Shown: piece by piece, positions 35,757 through 46,400 of the stretch
Layout: each line of letters starts with the position of its first letter
Numbering within the stretch: the first letter of the stretch is position 1
The notes under the pieces: generated by a model
Databases searched by the model: none
Told to the model about the DNA's origin: nothing
What the model saw: the letters and a program-made list of their open reading frames with translations, nothing else
Translations under genes and position numbers: made by a program
Origin: Paenibacillus pinisoli
GTDB lineage: Bacteria > Bacillota > Bacilli > Paenibacillales > Paenibacillaceae
DNA: 64,000 nt
Reading direction: 5' to 3'
Assembly (NCBI RefSeq): GCF_003605435.1
Contig: NZ_QXQB01000003.1
Location: 310,001 to 374,000, forward strand

Positions 35757-36305
35757 TTATCGCTGCTTCCAGAAGCTCGGATGGCCGACGGACACATAAT
35801 CCGCGCCGCTATTCAGCGCCTCTTGGATCTCTTCCTCATAGCGGATCAGCCCGCCCACGATAAGCGGCCGGTTCACCTTGGCCTTCACCTCGCGGATAAT
35901 GCGCGGCATGAGGCCGGGCATCAGCTCGACCTCGTCGGGCTTGCTTGTGCCCGTCAGCCGAATGCCCGTCTCGACCGCAGCCGTATCTATCGCAAATACG
36001 CGCTGCACGCTGCGAATGCCGGCTTGTCTGGCCGCAGCAATAATATGACTTTTCGTCGTGACGATGCCGTCTACGCCAAATTCTCTGGCAATGAAATGCA
36101 CGGCGGATGCATCCCGTCCGAGCCCGTTCACCATCTCCATATGGACATACACTTGCTTGTCCATGCTGTGCAGCTTGCTCACTATGCCGCCCAGTGTCGT
36201 AATGTCGCCTGTCATCAGGATGACGCGGGTGAGCGGAGCGTCCCATACATGAGACAACTGCTCCTCATTCGTAATCGAGGCAATAATCGGGCTGTTCATC
36301 GTCAA
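35757..36305 (-). CDS. glpP: Glycerol-3-phosphate-responsive antiterminator, GlpP family
   Basis: This is a 182-aa TIM-barrel-like protein that aligns with B. subtilis GlpP along its length: PIIASITNEEQL, VYVHMEMVNGLGRDASAVHFI, GIVTTKSHIIAAARQAG, RVFAIDTAAVETGI, VELMPGLMPRIIREV and PLIVGGLIRYEEEIQEAL. GlpP binds glycerol-3-phosphate and then prevents termination in the mRNA leaders of glp genes. It is the last gene of the ugpBAE operon (15-base gap to ugpE). A terminator-type leader stands in front of this operon and another before the GDPD surface-protein gene, so the likely targets are both in this window, and glpP itself would be autoregulated. Confidence 0.88.
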   Translation of the reverse strand: MTMNSPIIASITNEEQLSHVWDAPLTRVILMTGDITTLGGIVSKLHSMDKQVYVHMEMVNGLGRDASAVHFIAREFGVDGIVTTKSHIIAAARQAGIRSVQRVFAIDTAAVETGIRLTGTSKPDEVELMPGLMPRIIREVKAKVNRPLIVGGLIRYEEEIQEALNSGADYVSVGHPSFWKQR

Positions 36306-36320
36306 TTCCTCCCTTGAAGC

Positions 36321-37124
36321 TTACTTAATGCCCGAATGAATAAAGCTGTTCATGAATTGGCGCTGGAACACCATAAATCCAAGCAGCAGCGGCAGGATTA
36401 CCAGCATCGTCGCCGCCGTTACCTCGCTCCATTGCGCGCCCGTCTCGAACGACTGGGCGAAGATCGCCAGGCCAACCGTAAGCGGCCGGTTCTCGACGGA
36501 GTTCGTAATGATGAGCGGCCACAGGAAGTTGTTCCAATGATAGCTGACCGAGACAAGCCCGAAAGAGACATAGGCCGGTCTGGCTAGCGGCATATAGATT
36601 CGCCACAGAATTTGCCACAGGCTGCAGCCTTCCATCCGTGCGGCCTCGTCCAGCTCGAACGGAATCGTCTTGAACATCTGCCTGAGCAGGAACACCCCGA
36701 AGGCGGAAGCAAAATACGGAATCATAATGCCAAGCTTCGTATCCAGCAAAGACAAGTCTCTCAGCACCGTATAGTTCGGGAAGATGAGAATGTCTGCCGG
36801 AATCATGATTTGAGCAAGGAAAAGCAGAAAGATTGCGGACTTGCCCCAAAACTCTACCCGTGCAAAGGCGAATGCCGCCATCGACACCGTCAGAAATTGA
36901 ACCGTGAATACCCCGGCAACGATGAGCAGCGTGTTCATGTAATAAGTGCCGAACGGCGCCGAGTTCCATACATGCGTAAAATTCGAGAGGGTAAAGTCAA
37001 TCGAGATCGATGACGATAGCGCCAGCCGTTTTGGACGAAAGGCGGTCCATACCGTCCACACAAGCGGAATGAGCCAGACCGCCGCCAGTATATACATCAA
37101 GCCATAGCTTATTTTCTTCATCAT
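36321..37124 (-). CDS. ugpE: Glycerol-3-phosphate-type ABC permease UgpE
   Basis: This is a 267-aa permease with six transmembrane helices and the EAA loop that docks on the ATPase (EAARMEGCSLWQILWRIYMP, about residues 180-199). It belongs to the carbohydrate uptake CUT1 group, UgpE/MalG side. ATG 37124 has AGGAGG nine bases upstream. It is third in the operon ugpB-ugpA-ugpE-glpP. No ATPase (UgpC/MsmX) gene is present, so a shared MsmX-like ATPase encoded elsewhere must energise it. Confidence 0.87.
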   Translation of the reverse strand: MMKKISYGLMYILAAVWLIPLVWTVWTAFRPKRLALSSSISIDFTLSNFTHVWNSAPFGTYYMNTLLIVAGVFTVQFLTVSMAAFAFARVEFWGKSAIFLLFLAQIMIPADILIFPNYTVLRDLSLLDTKLGIMIPYFASAFGVFLLRQMFKTIPFELDEAARMEGCSLWQILWRIYMPLARPAYVSFGLVSVSYHWNNFLWPLIITNSVENRPLTVGLAIFAQSFETGAQWSEVTAATMLVILPLLLGFMVFQRQFMNSFIHSGIK

Positions 37125-37137
37125 AAAGCGGTTCCTC

Positions 37138-38034
37138 CTATCGGTAGTGAATGCGGCGGTCGAACCCGAAAAACTGTATGGCCGCAAGCACCAGCAGGAG
37201 AATAATCATCACAGTCGTCAGAGCCGACGCCATGCCTTGGTCCCAGAAGCTGAAGGCCGTCTCGTAGATGTAGAACAGCAGCAGATTGCTGGCGTTCTCC
37301 GGGCCTCCCTTGGTCATGATCCATAGATGGTCGACTAGCTTGAACGAGTTCGTAAGGGCGATAATCGAGACGAACAGCGTCGTCGGCATAAGCAGCGGGA
37401 ATGTAATCCGCCAGAATACGCGCCATGCCGGAACCCCGTCCACTCTGGCAGATTCATAGAGCTCCTCGGAGATGTTCTGCAGTCCGGCCAGATAGAACAG
37501 CATGAAGTAGCCGGCTTCCTTCCATACAATCATAATAATCATGGCCCACATGACGAGGTCCGGCGTACCGAGCCAGTTGGGGCCCTTAATCCCGAAGGTT
37601 TCGAGAAATCGGCTGACCATGCCGTATTCCGGGGTATAGATGAACAGCCAGATGTTGCCGATGGCAATCATCGGCACGACTGTCGGGTAGAAAAATGCCG
37701 TCCGCACCAGACCTCTTGCCCGCATGACTTTGTTCGCAAACATCGCCATCAGGAGAGACAGCAGAATGCTGGTCGGCACGGTGCCGATTGCGAACCAAAT
37801 ATTGTTGTTGACCACTTTCCAAAACACGCTATCTTCCGCCATGCTTTTGTAGTTGTCCAGCCCGATAAAGGAAGGCTGCGGAGTGCCGAGGTCAGCCTGG
37901 AACAGGCTGAGCTTCAGCGCCCCCGCAACCGGATAGAGCGTGAACACAAGGAGGAAGATGAGCGAAGGAAGCAGGAGCAGCCACGCGAATGCGTTCATTT
38001 TCCATGCTCTTCTGCGCCTTGCCGCCATCTTCAT
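37138..38034 (-). CDS. ugpA: Glycerol-3-phosphate-type ABC permease UgpA
   Basis: This is a 298-aa permease with six transmembrane helices; the basic N-terminus (KMAARRRRAWKMN) is followed by AFAWLLLLPSLIFLLVFTLY. The EAA loop is ESARVDGVPAWRVFWRITFP. It is the partner of UgpE. The start lies 15 bases after ugpB, and the stop 13 bases before ugpE. The neighbouring glpP makes glycerol-3-phosphate or a glycerophosphodiester the likely cargo; sequence alone shows only a CUT1 transporter. Confidence 0.87.
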   Translation of the reverse strand: MKMAARRRRAWKMNAFAWLLLLPSLIFLLVFTLYPVAGALKLSLFQADLGTPQPSFIGLDNYKSMAEDSVFWKVVNNNIWFAIGTVPTSILLSLLMAMFANKVMRARGLVRTAFFYPTVVPMIAIGNIWLFIYTPEYGMVSRFLETFGIKGPNWLGTPDLVMWAMIIMIVWKEAGYFMLFYLAGLQNISEELYESARVDGVPAWRVFWRITFPLLMPTTLFVSIIALTNSFKLVDHLWIMTKGGPENASNLLLFYIYETAFSFWDQGMASALTTVMIILLLVLAAIQFFGFDRRIHYR

Positions 38035-38049
38035 GTCATAACCTCCCGC

Positions 38050-39408
38050 TTATTTGTTGAATGGCGCAAGCGCTTTGTCCGCTTCTTCCTGCGCCTTCTT
38101 CAGCGCAGTTGCGGAATCGGATGAACCTGTCAGGACGGATTGGATCGCGTCGCTGAAAATTTTGGACACTTTGCCGTTGTTGTGCGTCGACAGCTCTGCC
38201 GAAGCGTATTGCAGCTGGTCGCGCGCCACAAGGGCTGCAGGGAATTCCTGCACGTACGATTTCATCTTGTCCGTCTCATAAGCGGAGATGCGCGGCGCTA
38301 CATAGCCGGTATCGATGCTCCACTGGGCAATGCGCTCGGATTCCGTCATGAACTTAATGAATTTCCAAGCCGCTTGCTTCTTCGCTTCGCTGATGCCTTT
38401 GAACATATAGAAGTTGCCGCCGCCTGTAGGCGTGCCGTATTGCTTGTTTTTTGGAAGCATAGCTACGCCGAAGTCAAACTTGGCATTGTTCTTTACGTTC
38501 GTCAGATTGCCTGTTGTATGGTACATCATAGCTGTCTTGCCTTCGATAAAGTCGGACGGAACTGTGCCCCACTCGATCGCGCCTTCCGGCATCGCCTTAT
38601 GAACGGCTGCAAGGTCTCTCCAGAATTGCATCGACTGCACATTTTCCGGCGTATCGAAAAATACTTTTTTGCCGTCTTGCGTCATGATGTTGTCGCCGCT
38701 TTGAAGCGCGAACGTCTGGAACATCCAGTACAGGAAGCCTGTCGACGGAATTTCAAGGCCCCACTGTCCGTCCTTCGTCAGCTTCTTCGCATAATCAGCC
38801 AGCTCTTCCCAAGTCGCAGGCGCCTTCTCCGGATCAAGGCCGGCCGCTTTGAACATTTCTTTGTTGTAGAAGAGTACGATCGTGCTGCGCTGGAAAGGAA
38901 TCGACCATGTCTTGCCGTCTGTCTGGCCGTTAGCCAGGAAAGCCGGATAGAAATCCTTCAGATATTCATCGCCGCCGTCAACCGCAATCAGCTCATCCAG
39001 CGGTTCGATTGCATCCATATCCAGCAAAGTGAACAGCTCCGTGCTCAGAAGCACAGCCAGATCCGGAGGCGTCTTGCCTTGGATCGCCGCTTGCGCTTTG
39101 ACCATGGTGTCGGCATAGCTGCCCGTGTATACCGGCTTCACCGTAATGTCCGGATTTTCAGCCATAAAATCCTTCGCCATGTTCTCGATCACTTCCGTGA
39201 TCGGACCGCCTACCGCGACCGGGTAATAGAAGCTGAGCTCTACCTTCTCCCCTGCAGGCTTGTCCGTCTCCTTAGCTGGCGTCTGTGTTGCCGTGCCGTT
39301 GCTGCCGGCATTGCTTTCGGATGGCTTCGCTCCGCCATTGCCGGAACAGCCGACGACAAACATGGCGCAAGCGCAAATGACAATCAGTGCTTTCATCATG
39401 GAACGCAT
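38050..39408 (-). CDS. ugpB: Glycerol-3-phosphate-type solute-binding lipoprotein UgpB
   Basis: This is a 452-aa extracellular binding lipoprotein. A signal peptide with lipobox FVVGC (Cys about 21) is followed by a short Ser/Thr/Lys linker and a bilobed domain. The region FYYPVAVGGPITEVIENMA, SIPFQRSTIVLFYNKEMFKA and GLDPEKAPATWEELADYAKK is like UgpB. It is first in the operon, with AGGAGA before the ATG. It should deliver glycerol-3-phosphate or glycerophosphodiesters to UgpAE. The 140 bases upstream follow a leader terminator. Confidence 0.85.
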   Translation of the reverse strand: MRSMMKALIVICACAMFVVGCSGNGGAKPSESNAGSNGTATQTPAKETDKPAGEKVELSFYYPVAVGGPITEVIENMAKDFMAENPDITVKPVYTGSYADTMVKAQAAIQGKTPPDLAVLLSTELFTLLDMDAIEPLDELIAVDGGDEYLKDFYPAFLANGQTDGKTWSIPFQRSTIVLFYNKEMFKAAGLDPEKAPATWEELADYAKKLTKDGQWGLEIPSTGFLYWMFQTFALQSGDNIMTQDGKKVFFDTPENVQSMQFWRDLAAVHKAMPEGAIEWGTVPSDFIEGKTAMMYHTTGNLTNVKNNAKFDFGVAMLPKNKQYGTPTGGGNFYMFKGISEAKKQAAWKFIKFMTESERIAQWSIDTGYVAPRISAYETDKMKSYVQEFPAALVARDQLQYASAELSTHNNGKVSKIFSDAIQSVLTGSSDSATALKKAQEEADKALAPFNK

Positions 39409-39548
39409 GGATGGATAACTCTCCTTTTTACTTGTCTTTTTTATATAACATGGCGGCCCCCGCAGCCAGCGCGCTGAAGCTTGTGTGCGGCGAAAGGGCT
39501 GCCAACGTTATTGCAGCTTTATTGCGGCGTGATGCAAAAGAAGGCAAT

Positions 39549-39652
39549 AAAAAAGAAAACACTTATTTGAGCAGAAGTAATCATCACGGCATTCCCCTTG
39601 CGGAATAATCGCTCGCGAACGACCGTACATCTTTTCAAACAAGGGTTTTCTC
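39549..39652 (-). promoter_or_regulatory. Leader terminator of the ugp operon, likely GlpP target
   Basis: On the minus strand the 5' arm GAGAAAACCCTTGTTTGA (39652-39635) pairs with the 3' arm TCAAATAAGTGTTTTC (39570-39555): 16 positions with one mismatch and one G-U. Six U's follow (39554-39549). The 64-base loop contains a small hairpin (GGTCGTTCGCGAGCGATT region). It is an intrinsic terminator between promoter and ugpB. The 5' arm is nearly the same as that in the leader of the GDPD gene (47044-47120). GlpP control is inferred from glpP in the operon. Confidence 0.75.
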
Positions 39653-39705
39653 ATATTCTCAACCCGTGTGTTGGCGTATTCTGTTGGTGCCTTGCTTCTA
39701 GGACA

Positions 39706-39737
39706 ACTATAGCTCCCAACTATTAAAGCAGTGTCAA
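39706..39737 (-). promoter_or_regulatory. Possible promoter of the ugp operon
   Basis: On the minus strand TTGACA (39737-39732) is followed after 20 bp by TATAGT (39711-39706). The -35 is consensus; the spacing is long, so the exact -10 is uncertain. Confidence 0.4.
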
Positions 39738-39844
39738 CGAAATGTAGAGATGTTGTAAAGAAAAGATGATCTGTCTTTCCTATGCATTGCATTTACCCTG
39801 AACAAACTCACCCTGCGGGTAATTGAAAGTCACAAGTGTTTTTC

Positions 39845-39968
39845 GATGCTGCTCCTGATTCTGTTCCTATTCCTGTTCCTGATGCTGATCTTGATGCTGT
39901 TCCTGATGCTGATGCTGATCCTGATCCTGATTATGTTCCTGATGCTGATCCTGATGCTGATCCTGCCT
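39845..39968. repeat. Hexanucleotide microsatellite
   Basis: About 20 tandem hexamers of the forms CTGATG, CTGATC, CTGTTC and CTGATT. There is no start codon with a ribosome site and no known domain. It is probably slippage-prone noncoding DNA. Confidence 0.9.
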
Positions 39969-40190
39969 TCTAACGGAACTGAGAGACTCTATGCTTCGAT
40001 TTTTGAAGGTTTTAACGTCTAACGGAATCAAGAAGCCTTATTTGCACCATCCGACCCGTATTTCGGTTCATTTAAGGCAAATAAGGGCTCTCTGTTCCTT
40101 TACCGTTAAAAATGGTAGAAAAACAGGCAAATAGAGTCTCGTAGTTCCCTTACGAATTTCAAAAAATAACTAACCCCACTTCAGGACCTG
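39969..40190. repeat. Four-unit nested inverted repeat
   Basis: Two direct units start with TCTAACGGAA (39969 and 40018, about 49 bp apart) and two related units follow in inverted orientation. The outer arms are GAGACTCTAT and ATAGAGTCTC; the inner arms are CCTTATTTGC and GCAAATAAGG. The whole can fold into one long cruciform. No coding region is seen from 39409 to 40405 apart from the ugp leader. Confidence 0.8.
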
Positions 40191-40308
40191 CTTCAGCAAC
40201 TTTAAGAAGGTTTTTGCTGCTTAGAACTCTCCTTTCGACGGATTTATCCGCATCATTTCCTTTCAATTAAGTTGCCTGGATTCATAATCCCGACATATCC
40301 AATATAAG

Positions 40309-40351
40309 AGGGTTGTCCCCAAGTCATCAGTGATGACTTGGGGACAACCCT
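40309..40351 (-). terminator. Terminator-like long hairpin after the giant gene
   Basis: A perfect 21-bp inverted repeat (AGGGTTGTCCCCAAGTCATCA and its complement, one base apart) 55 bp beyond the stop codon. The U tract is weak (TCTTATATT). Confidence 0.7.
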
Positions 40352-40405
40352 TCTCAGTAATTGCATGACTAGCCATAACTTTAAATCAGCAAGCTCTCTT
40401 ATGGT

Positions 40406-43400
40406 TTAAGGCAATAGATTAAGTTTCACTACAAAGTTGTATAGCGCCTGTACGCTTTCGGCTCGGCTTGCTTGCTCCAGCGGAGCGAAGCGATCTTCGC
40501 CGCGACCGTGCATAAGCCCCTGCTCAAGTGCTGCGGCTACCTCTTGCACGGCCCAGTCGGCAATGTCAGACTTATCCCGCAGCGCGTCAAACGAATTGGA
40601 TCGCGCTATAGATGTTCCTGTGCCGCTCGTTTGTTCTTGCCCATGCTGCTGAGCCCACTGCGCGGCGCGCACAAGCAGAATCGCCATCTGCTGGCGAGTG
40701 ATCTTCGACTCAGGCGCAAAGGTATCTTCCGACACTCCGCTTACGAGTCCCGCCTGGTAGGCTGCCGCAACGGAATCGGCATACCATCTTCCGCCTGCAA
40801 TATCCGAGAACGGCATGTCGCCGGCCGTTGCCTGCAAGCCCAGCGCCCTGACAAGCAGAGCCGTAAATTCCGCTCGCGTCACCGGTCGCTCCGGAGCAAA
40901 GCCGCCAGTTCCCGTACCTTCTGCAATATGCTTGGCAGCTAGTCTCGTAATCGCTTCATGCCCCCAGTGCAGGCTTGGCACATCATGGAATGTCGGGCTG
41001 TATTCCATTACCGCATAGCGGCTAAAGTGCATGCTGCCTGTTTCGATATATCCGTTGTTCACCTTGCCTCCGGCATAACGCAGCGTTCCGTCATTCATCA
41101 GCTGGTAGATGCCCGCAAGCCATGGATCCGTTCCTTCCTCAAGCTGGAATTGCATAGCAGCCTCTTCACTAAACAAACTTACGACCTTCCGATTGCCGTC
41201 TCGATCAACGACCTCCAATTTGAAATCCATGATCATGCCGCGCTGCTTCATTCCATCAATCCCGTTCTGCGCTGCCTCGACCGGAATCATGGACAGCTCC
41301 AGCCTGCCATCCTCCCGCTGCTCTTTAGGCAGGGCTTGCAGCGCTGCCTGCAATAGCTTGGATGGGAGCTGCAGCGTCCATGAACCGGCTTGGACAGACA
41401 AGCCGTCCGCAGGAAGCCAATCGCTCATACCACCCGGCATGGACAGCAGCGTCTGCTTGCCGCTGAGCTTCAGCTTGCCGCCAAAGGCAGCAATCTCGGC
41501 TGCGGCAGGTTCATATCTGGATGCGTCCTCCGAACCTTGTCCGCCATCCCCCGGTGTGACCGGTGCAGTCTGATTCGCTACCGTCACCCGAATCGGCGCC
41601 GAATAGACTCTCCAGCTCGACTCCGGCACAGCCTCTCCTTCCACCGGCTGGAACAACGGGAAGTCATGATAGAATTGCAGAGTCGCATGACCGGGTTTAA
41701 CTGCCTTGATCAGATTGCCGTCCAGTTCCACAGCGCCTGAAGCTTCGCCTAGAATGCGGACTCCGCCATTCAATGAAATGTCTGCTCCTGACCGTGATGC
41801 AACAGCAACAAGCTCATCAAAGGCCAGCTCTGCTCCCGGACGCAGCGTGTAGCTGCCGCTTGCCCGCAGGCTGCTTAGACCGGTTGGCAGCTCATTCATC
41901 CAGTTCGCATAATCGGTAATAATGCCGCCGACTCCGCGCGTCACCAGCTCCTGCATGCCGCTCTTTGTATTCACCGTCCAGCCTACGGCGGTCACGCCGC
42001 GCTGCTTGGCATAGGCGACAAGCTCTGGCGTCATCAATGTCGTATTGGCCAGCAGGAATGCGCCAAGCTGCACATTGTCCGTAATCAGCTTCTCCGCTTG
42101 CACCAGCTCTTTGCCCGCCTCAGGCGCGCCGCCGTCCAGCACGAAGCCGATGCCAATCTGCGGGTTCAACTCATGCACCCGCTTTAGTACCTCACTGCTG
42201 AAGCTGGACACATAGACATTGGCGACCATTCCGTATTGCTCAATCAGATCGACAAGCTCCCGCTCGTATCCGATCCCTTTCATCTCCAGCGCCAGTACAA
42301 TATCCTTATCCTTTGCATAGGCAAGCAGCTCAGTCAGAGTAGGGATTCGGGCATCCGGGAATTGATCATAGATCGGCTGCCATGCTGCCTGATCCGTACG
42401 GTTGGCCGTCAGCGCCTGCAGCTCAGCCAATGTCATTTCGCTCGCCCGTCCGCTGCCATTTGTTGTCCGGTCTACTGTAAAATCATGCAGCAGCACCAGC
42501 TCCCCGTCCTTGGTGCGCAGCACATCTGTTTCAATCACATCAGCGTTCATCTCTACCGCAAGCTTGAAGGCATCCATCGTGTTCTCCGGAGCCAACGAGC
42601 TCATGCCGCGATGCGCGACGAACAACGGCGGAACGCTCAGCGTCGCTTGTTCGCCATAGCTTTCGATCGCTTCTACCGCCGCTTGCGGTGTGCTTGTCAT
42701 CAAGCCGGTAACGCCTGCCGCGATCGCCTGGTGAAGGTCAGCCTCTTGCTCCATTCCGTATGCCCACACGGAGATTCCCCGCGCAGCCAAGTAAGAGGTC
42801 AGCTCGGCGCTTGCGGCCCGGTAATCCAGCAGAGCTGTCAAGCCAGTGCTGTTTCTCACGGCTATGACGATATCGCTCCATTGCTCCCGCTTGAAGCTTG
42901 TGCCCTCCATACGCACAACTCCGCGATATTCATCATTCAGCTCGCGCATGTCCTTCACGATGGCCGCATTCCCCGAGACGATCATGACATCCTGCATGCC
43001 TAGCTCGACCAGCAATCCGTGTACCGCCAGCATAAGCGAACGGTCCCTCAGCTCAAGCATCGGCAGTCTATGGCCGTCAAGCCGCTGCAGCGCATCCTTC
43101 AGCTCCATGTTCACATTGGTTGCCATCAGCTTGCCGCCCGATAAGCCAACCGTCAGCAGAAAAGCCGATGTTCCTGCGGCTAAGGTGTCCGGCAGCACGC
43201 CGGAAGCATCCGCTATCGTTGGCGCAGCAGCCAGCCTGCTCTGCGGCTCTTCGGTCAACAGCACATTCTCCTTCAAGTCCGGTACCGGAATCAGATCGGG
43301 ACGTCCATATGGCCCGAACAGCAGCAATCCCGGCGTCGGATTCGGCTGATCGATAAAGTCGGCGCGGCTGTTTTTCGTATCCGCTTCGCTAATCCGCTCC

Positions 43401-46400
43401 AGTGAATGCCCGCCCGCAACGCCCGGATGGGCTTCAATGCCCATATACATGCCGGAGCGGTACACGACGACATCGATCAAAGCCTTATTGCGGTCAAGCA
43501 GCAGCACCTCGTCGCCCGTATTGGCAAGCTGCATATTGCCGCAGCCCCAATCGCAATTCGGAATCATTTTCGCCACTGCTGGATCGGACTCGTCAAGCTC
43601 GAAATCAGCTTTGATGCCATAACGCTCTTCAATGCCTTTGGCATTTTTGGCCACGACAATGACCTCATAAGGCGCAAGCACCGTCCCTTCCGGGAAGTTA
43701 TACATCCCTTCCGCAGCTGCCTGTCCTTCCGTTTCTTCATCGCCCAAATAATAGCCGCTTATATCAATAGGCTGTTGGGAAATATTCGTCAGCTCAATAT
43801 ACTCGCCCGTAATCTCTTCAAAAAGGGGATCGTACACCACTTCTGTAATGAGCAGCGTCTGGCTGGTCGGAATCGGGATCGGCCTGTTCGGCAGCTCCGG
43901 CGGCGCAGCCGCAAAGTCCGCTGCCGGAACGCCGGTATCGCTGATGCGATGAATCGCATTGCCGTTGCCGCCCGCCGCAGCCGTTACCCCTTTGTAAGCA
44001 ATGCCGCGGTACGTCATATCTTTCAGATAGGGCACAAAATCAACAACTTCATTGGCTCTATCCATCAATAGAATTTCGTCGCCGCCATTCGCCAGCTGGA
44101 TGACGCCGGTGGACCATGTCGTCGGCAGCAGATTAGGAACGGACGGATCATCCTGCGGCCTGAATACGCCCTCCCATGGCACTTCGAAGTCTGGCGATAC
44201 GCCGTACGTTTGTTTGAATATAAGCGCGGATTGGCTCACAACGATGACCTCTCCCGGTTCCATCACCGTACCGGCCGGGAATTCTGCCATGCCTTCGCCG
44301 CCGCCTTCGTTAATGCCGTCACCCAGCTTGAAGCCGCCGATATCCACCGGCTCCGTGCCGTAATTACGCAGCACAATATATTCCTTGCCGTCATCGGCAC
44401 CCGGCGCATCGTACATGAATTGCGAGACGCGAACAGGCGGCCGCTCCGCTGCCGGAGGCTCCGTGCCGTAGTTCTCCCATGCCGCCAGGTTGAGCTTCAG
44501 CATCCGGTCCATAATGAATGTCGTGGTATACCGGTATTTGTTCGCCCCGGATTCCAACAATACATACAGCTCTCCTCCCGCCACGGCAATGCCTTCCGAC
44601 ATCGGCACCGTAACAAGCGAAGCATTCGTCTCTGCTGCGGATTGGCCGTCCAGGAACCACAGCGGCACGGTCACGCCGTTCACTACAGCGCTCGCATGCG
44701 GCGTGCCTGCCAGATCCGGCGTACGGTATCGGAATAGCGTGCTGTCATTGGCGCGACCGTACGATGTGCTCAAATAGACATTGCTGTCGTCGAATGCCGC
44801 TCCTTGCACTTTTTCCCGAATAGAGAAGAGATAATCAGGCGTTGCTGTTGCTGCCTTATCTCCATTCCAGTTGTCTGCGCCCGGAAGGCCGGTGTCGACC
44901 GACAGCTCGTAGCCCGCCATCCATGCATAATGCGTCTCGCCATCCCGGTTCGCAATATGATGCTGAGGATCGGTCGGATACGACTTCGCCTCATAGAACT
45001 CGCCTACCCACAGCACTCCGTCCGCATAAGTCATAAAGGCTGCTTGCAGCGGCACCGGAATGACTCCTGTGAAGCGCACCTCTCCGCCATGCTGGGCCGC
45101 CTCAATATCCGCAACGTCGAGCCGGTACAGGTACGTCTCCGAAGCGACCCACACATGCTCGCCGATAATGGATACGCCCCCGGCATGGCCCATGTAAGGC
45201 GTACCGTTCTCGTTCATCAGCGCGAGCGACTCCAGCTGAACGCCTGTCGATGCCTGCATGACCGACAGCACGCCGGGACGGCCGTCATCCATATACGACA
45301 CTGTTACAAGCCAGTCCAACCCTTCATCGTAAGCAATGCCCTGCGGCACGACGCCTTCGGCAAGGCCGGGAATAACCGGCCCGGCTTCGCCAATCGCCCA
45401 GGTCAGCGCATATTTATCCGGCTGCTGGAACGGTGCCCGCTCCGTCTGCGTCAGCTTCTGATGATTAGGCTCTGCTGAGGCAATCGCAGAAGGAGCGGAT
45501 TCCAGATCCGATCTGTTCACCGCGCTTACTTGGAAGTCGTAAGAAACATTGCCGATCAGCCCGTCTACCCTAAAAGAAAGCTGGGATGCCGGCACCTCGA
45601 ATTGCAATTGTCCATCCATATAGATGCGGTAGCTCCACAGGTCCGCTTCTCCGTTCGGAGACCAGCTAAGCTCTGCCGAACCCTCGCCTCCAGCAGCGGT
45701 CAGCCCAGCCGGAGCTTGTGGCGCTTCCGTGTTGACGACTGGCTTCGGAGGAGCTTGTCCCGCTACGACATAACCCGGCGTCGGCGCCTGCAAGCCCCCG
45801 GTCAGCTCCATGGCTGTGCCGCCTCCGCTTGGATAGCGGAACGTAATCGATTTGCCTTCCGCCACATGCGAGGCGGAGTAGGAAGCTTTGGCAATCTCAT
45901 TGCCTGTGATGCCTCGAACCGTGACGTTTTGATTGCCGCTGTTCGTCAGCCCGCCAATGTTCTCAAAGATGCGATAGCTGCCCTCGCGCACATATTTGCC
46001 CGCATATTCGGCGTAATAATAGCTGTTGAAAGCATCCATGCCGATTGGCGCAATCTCGCCTCTGCGCGTCCAGATCACATAGGTGCTCCACTCCGGCAGC
46101 ACAAGAGAGTCTTCAATGGTTACAGTCCAGCTGGCGGAAGCAACCGTGTGGCCCTGAAGTTCTACGGGATGGCTTGCAGCATTGTACAGCTCGATAAATT
46201 CAAAGGCGTCGTATCCGGCAAAGTTAGCCGTATCCGGTATTAGCTCCGTAATGAGCAGCTCGCCCGGAAGCGGCGCCGCAATATCGCCCTCGCCCGGCGA
46301 TGGCGTAGGCTCAGGCTCGCCGCCCGGATCAGGCGCTCCCGGCAACTGCTCCACCAGAAGCGTGCCCGGCGTCGGCGTCTCGTCATTGCGCAGCCGCTTC

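Noticed and set aside
38140..39477. 445-codon plus-strand ORF opposite ugpB
   Set aside because: It is antisense to a complete lipoprotein gene and rich in His and Arg, as expected for a shadow frame.
39508..39792. 94-codon minus-strand ORF over the ugp leader
   Set aside because: It has no good ribosome site and spans the promoter and leader terminator, so the sequence is explained by regulation.
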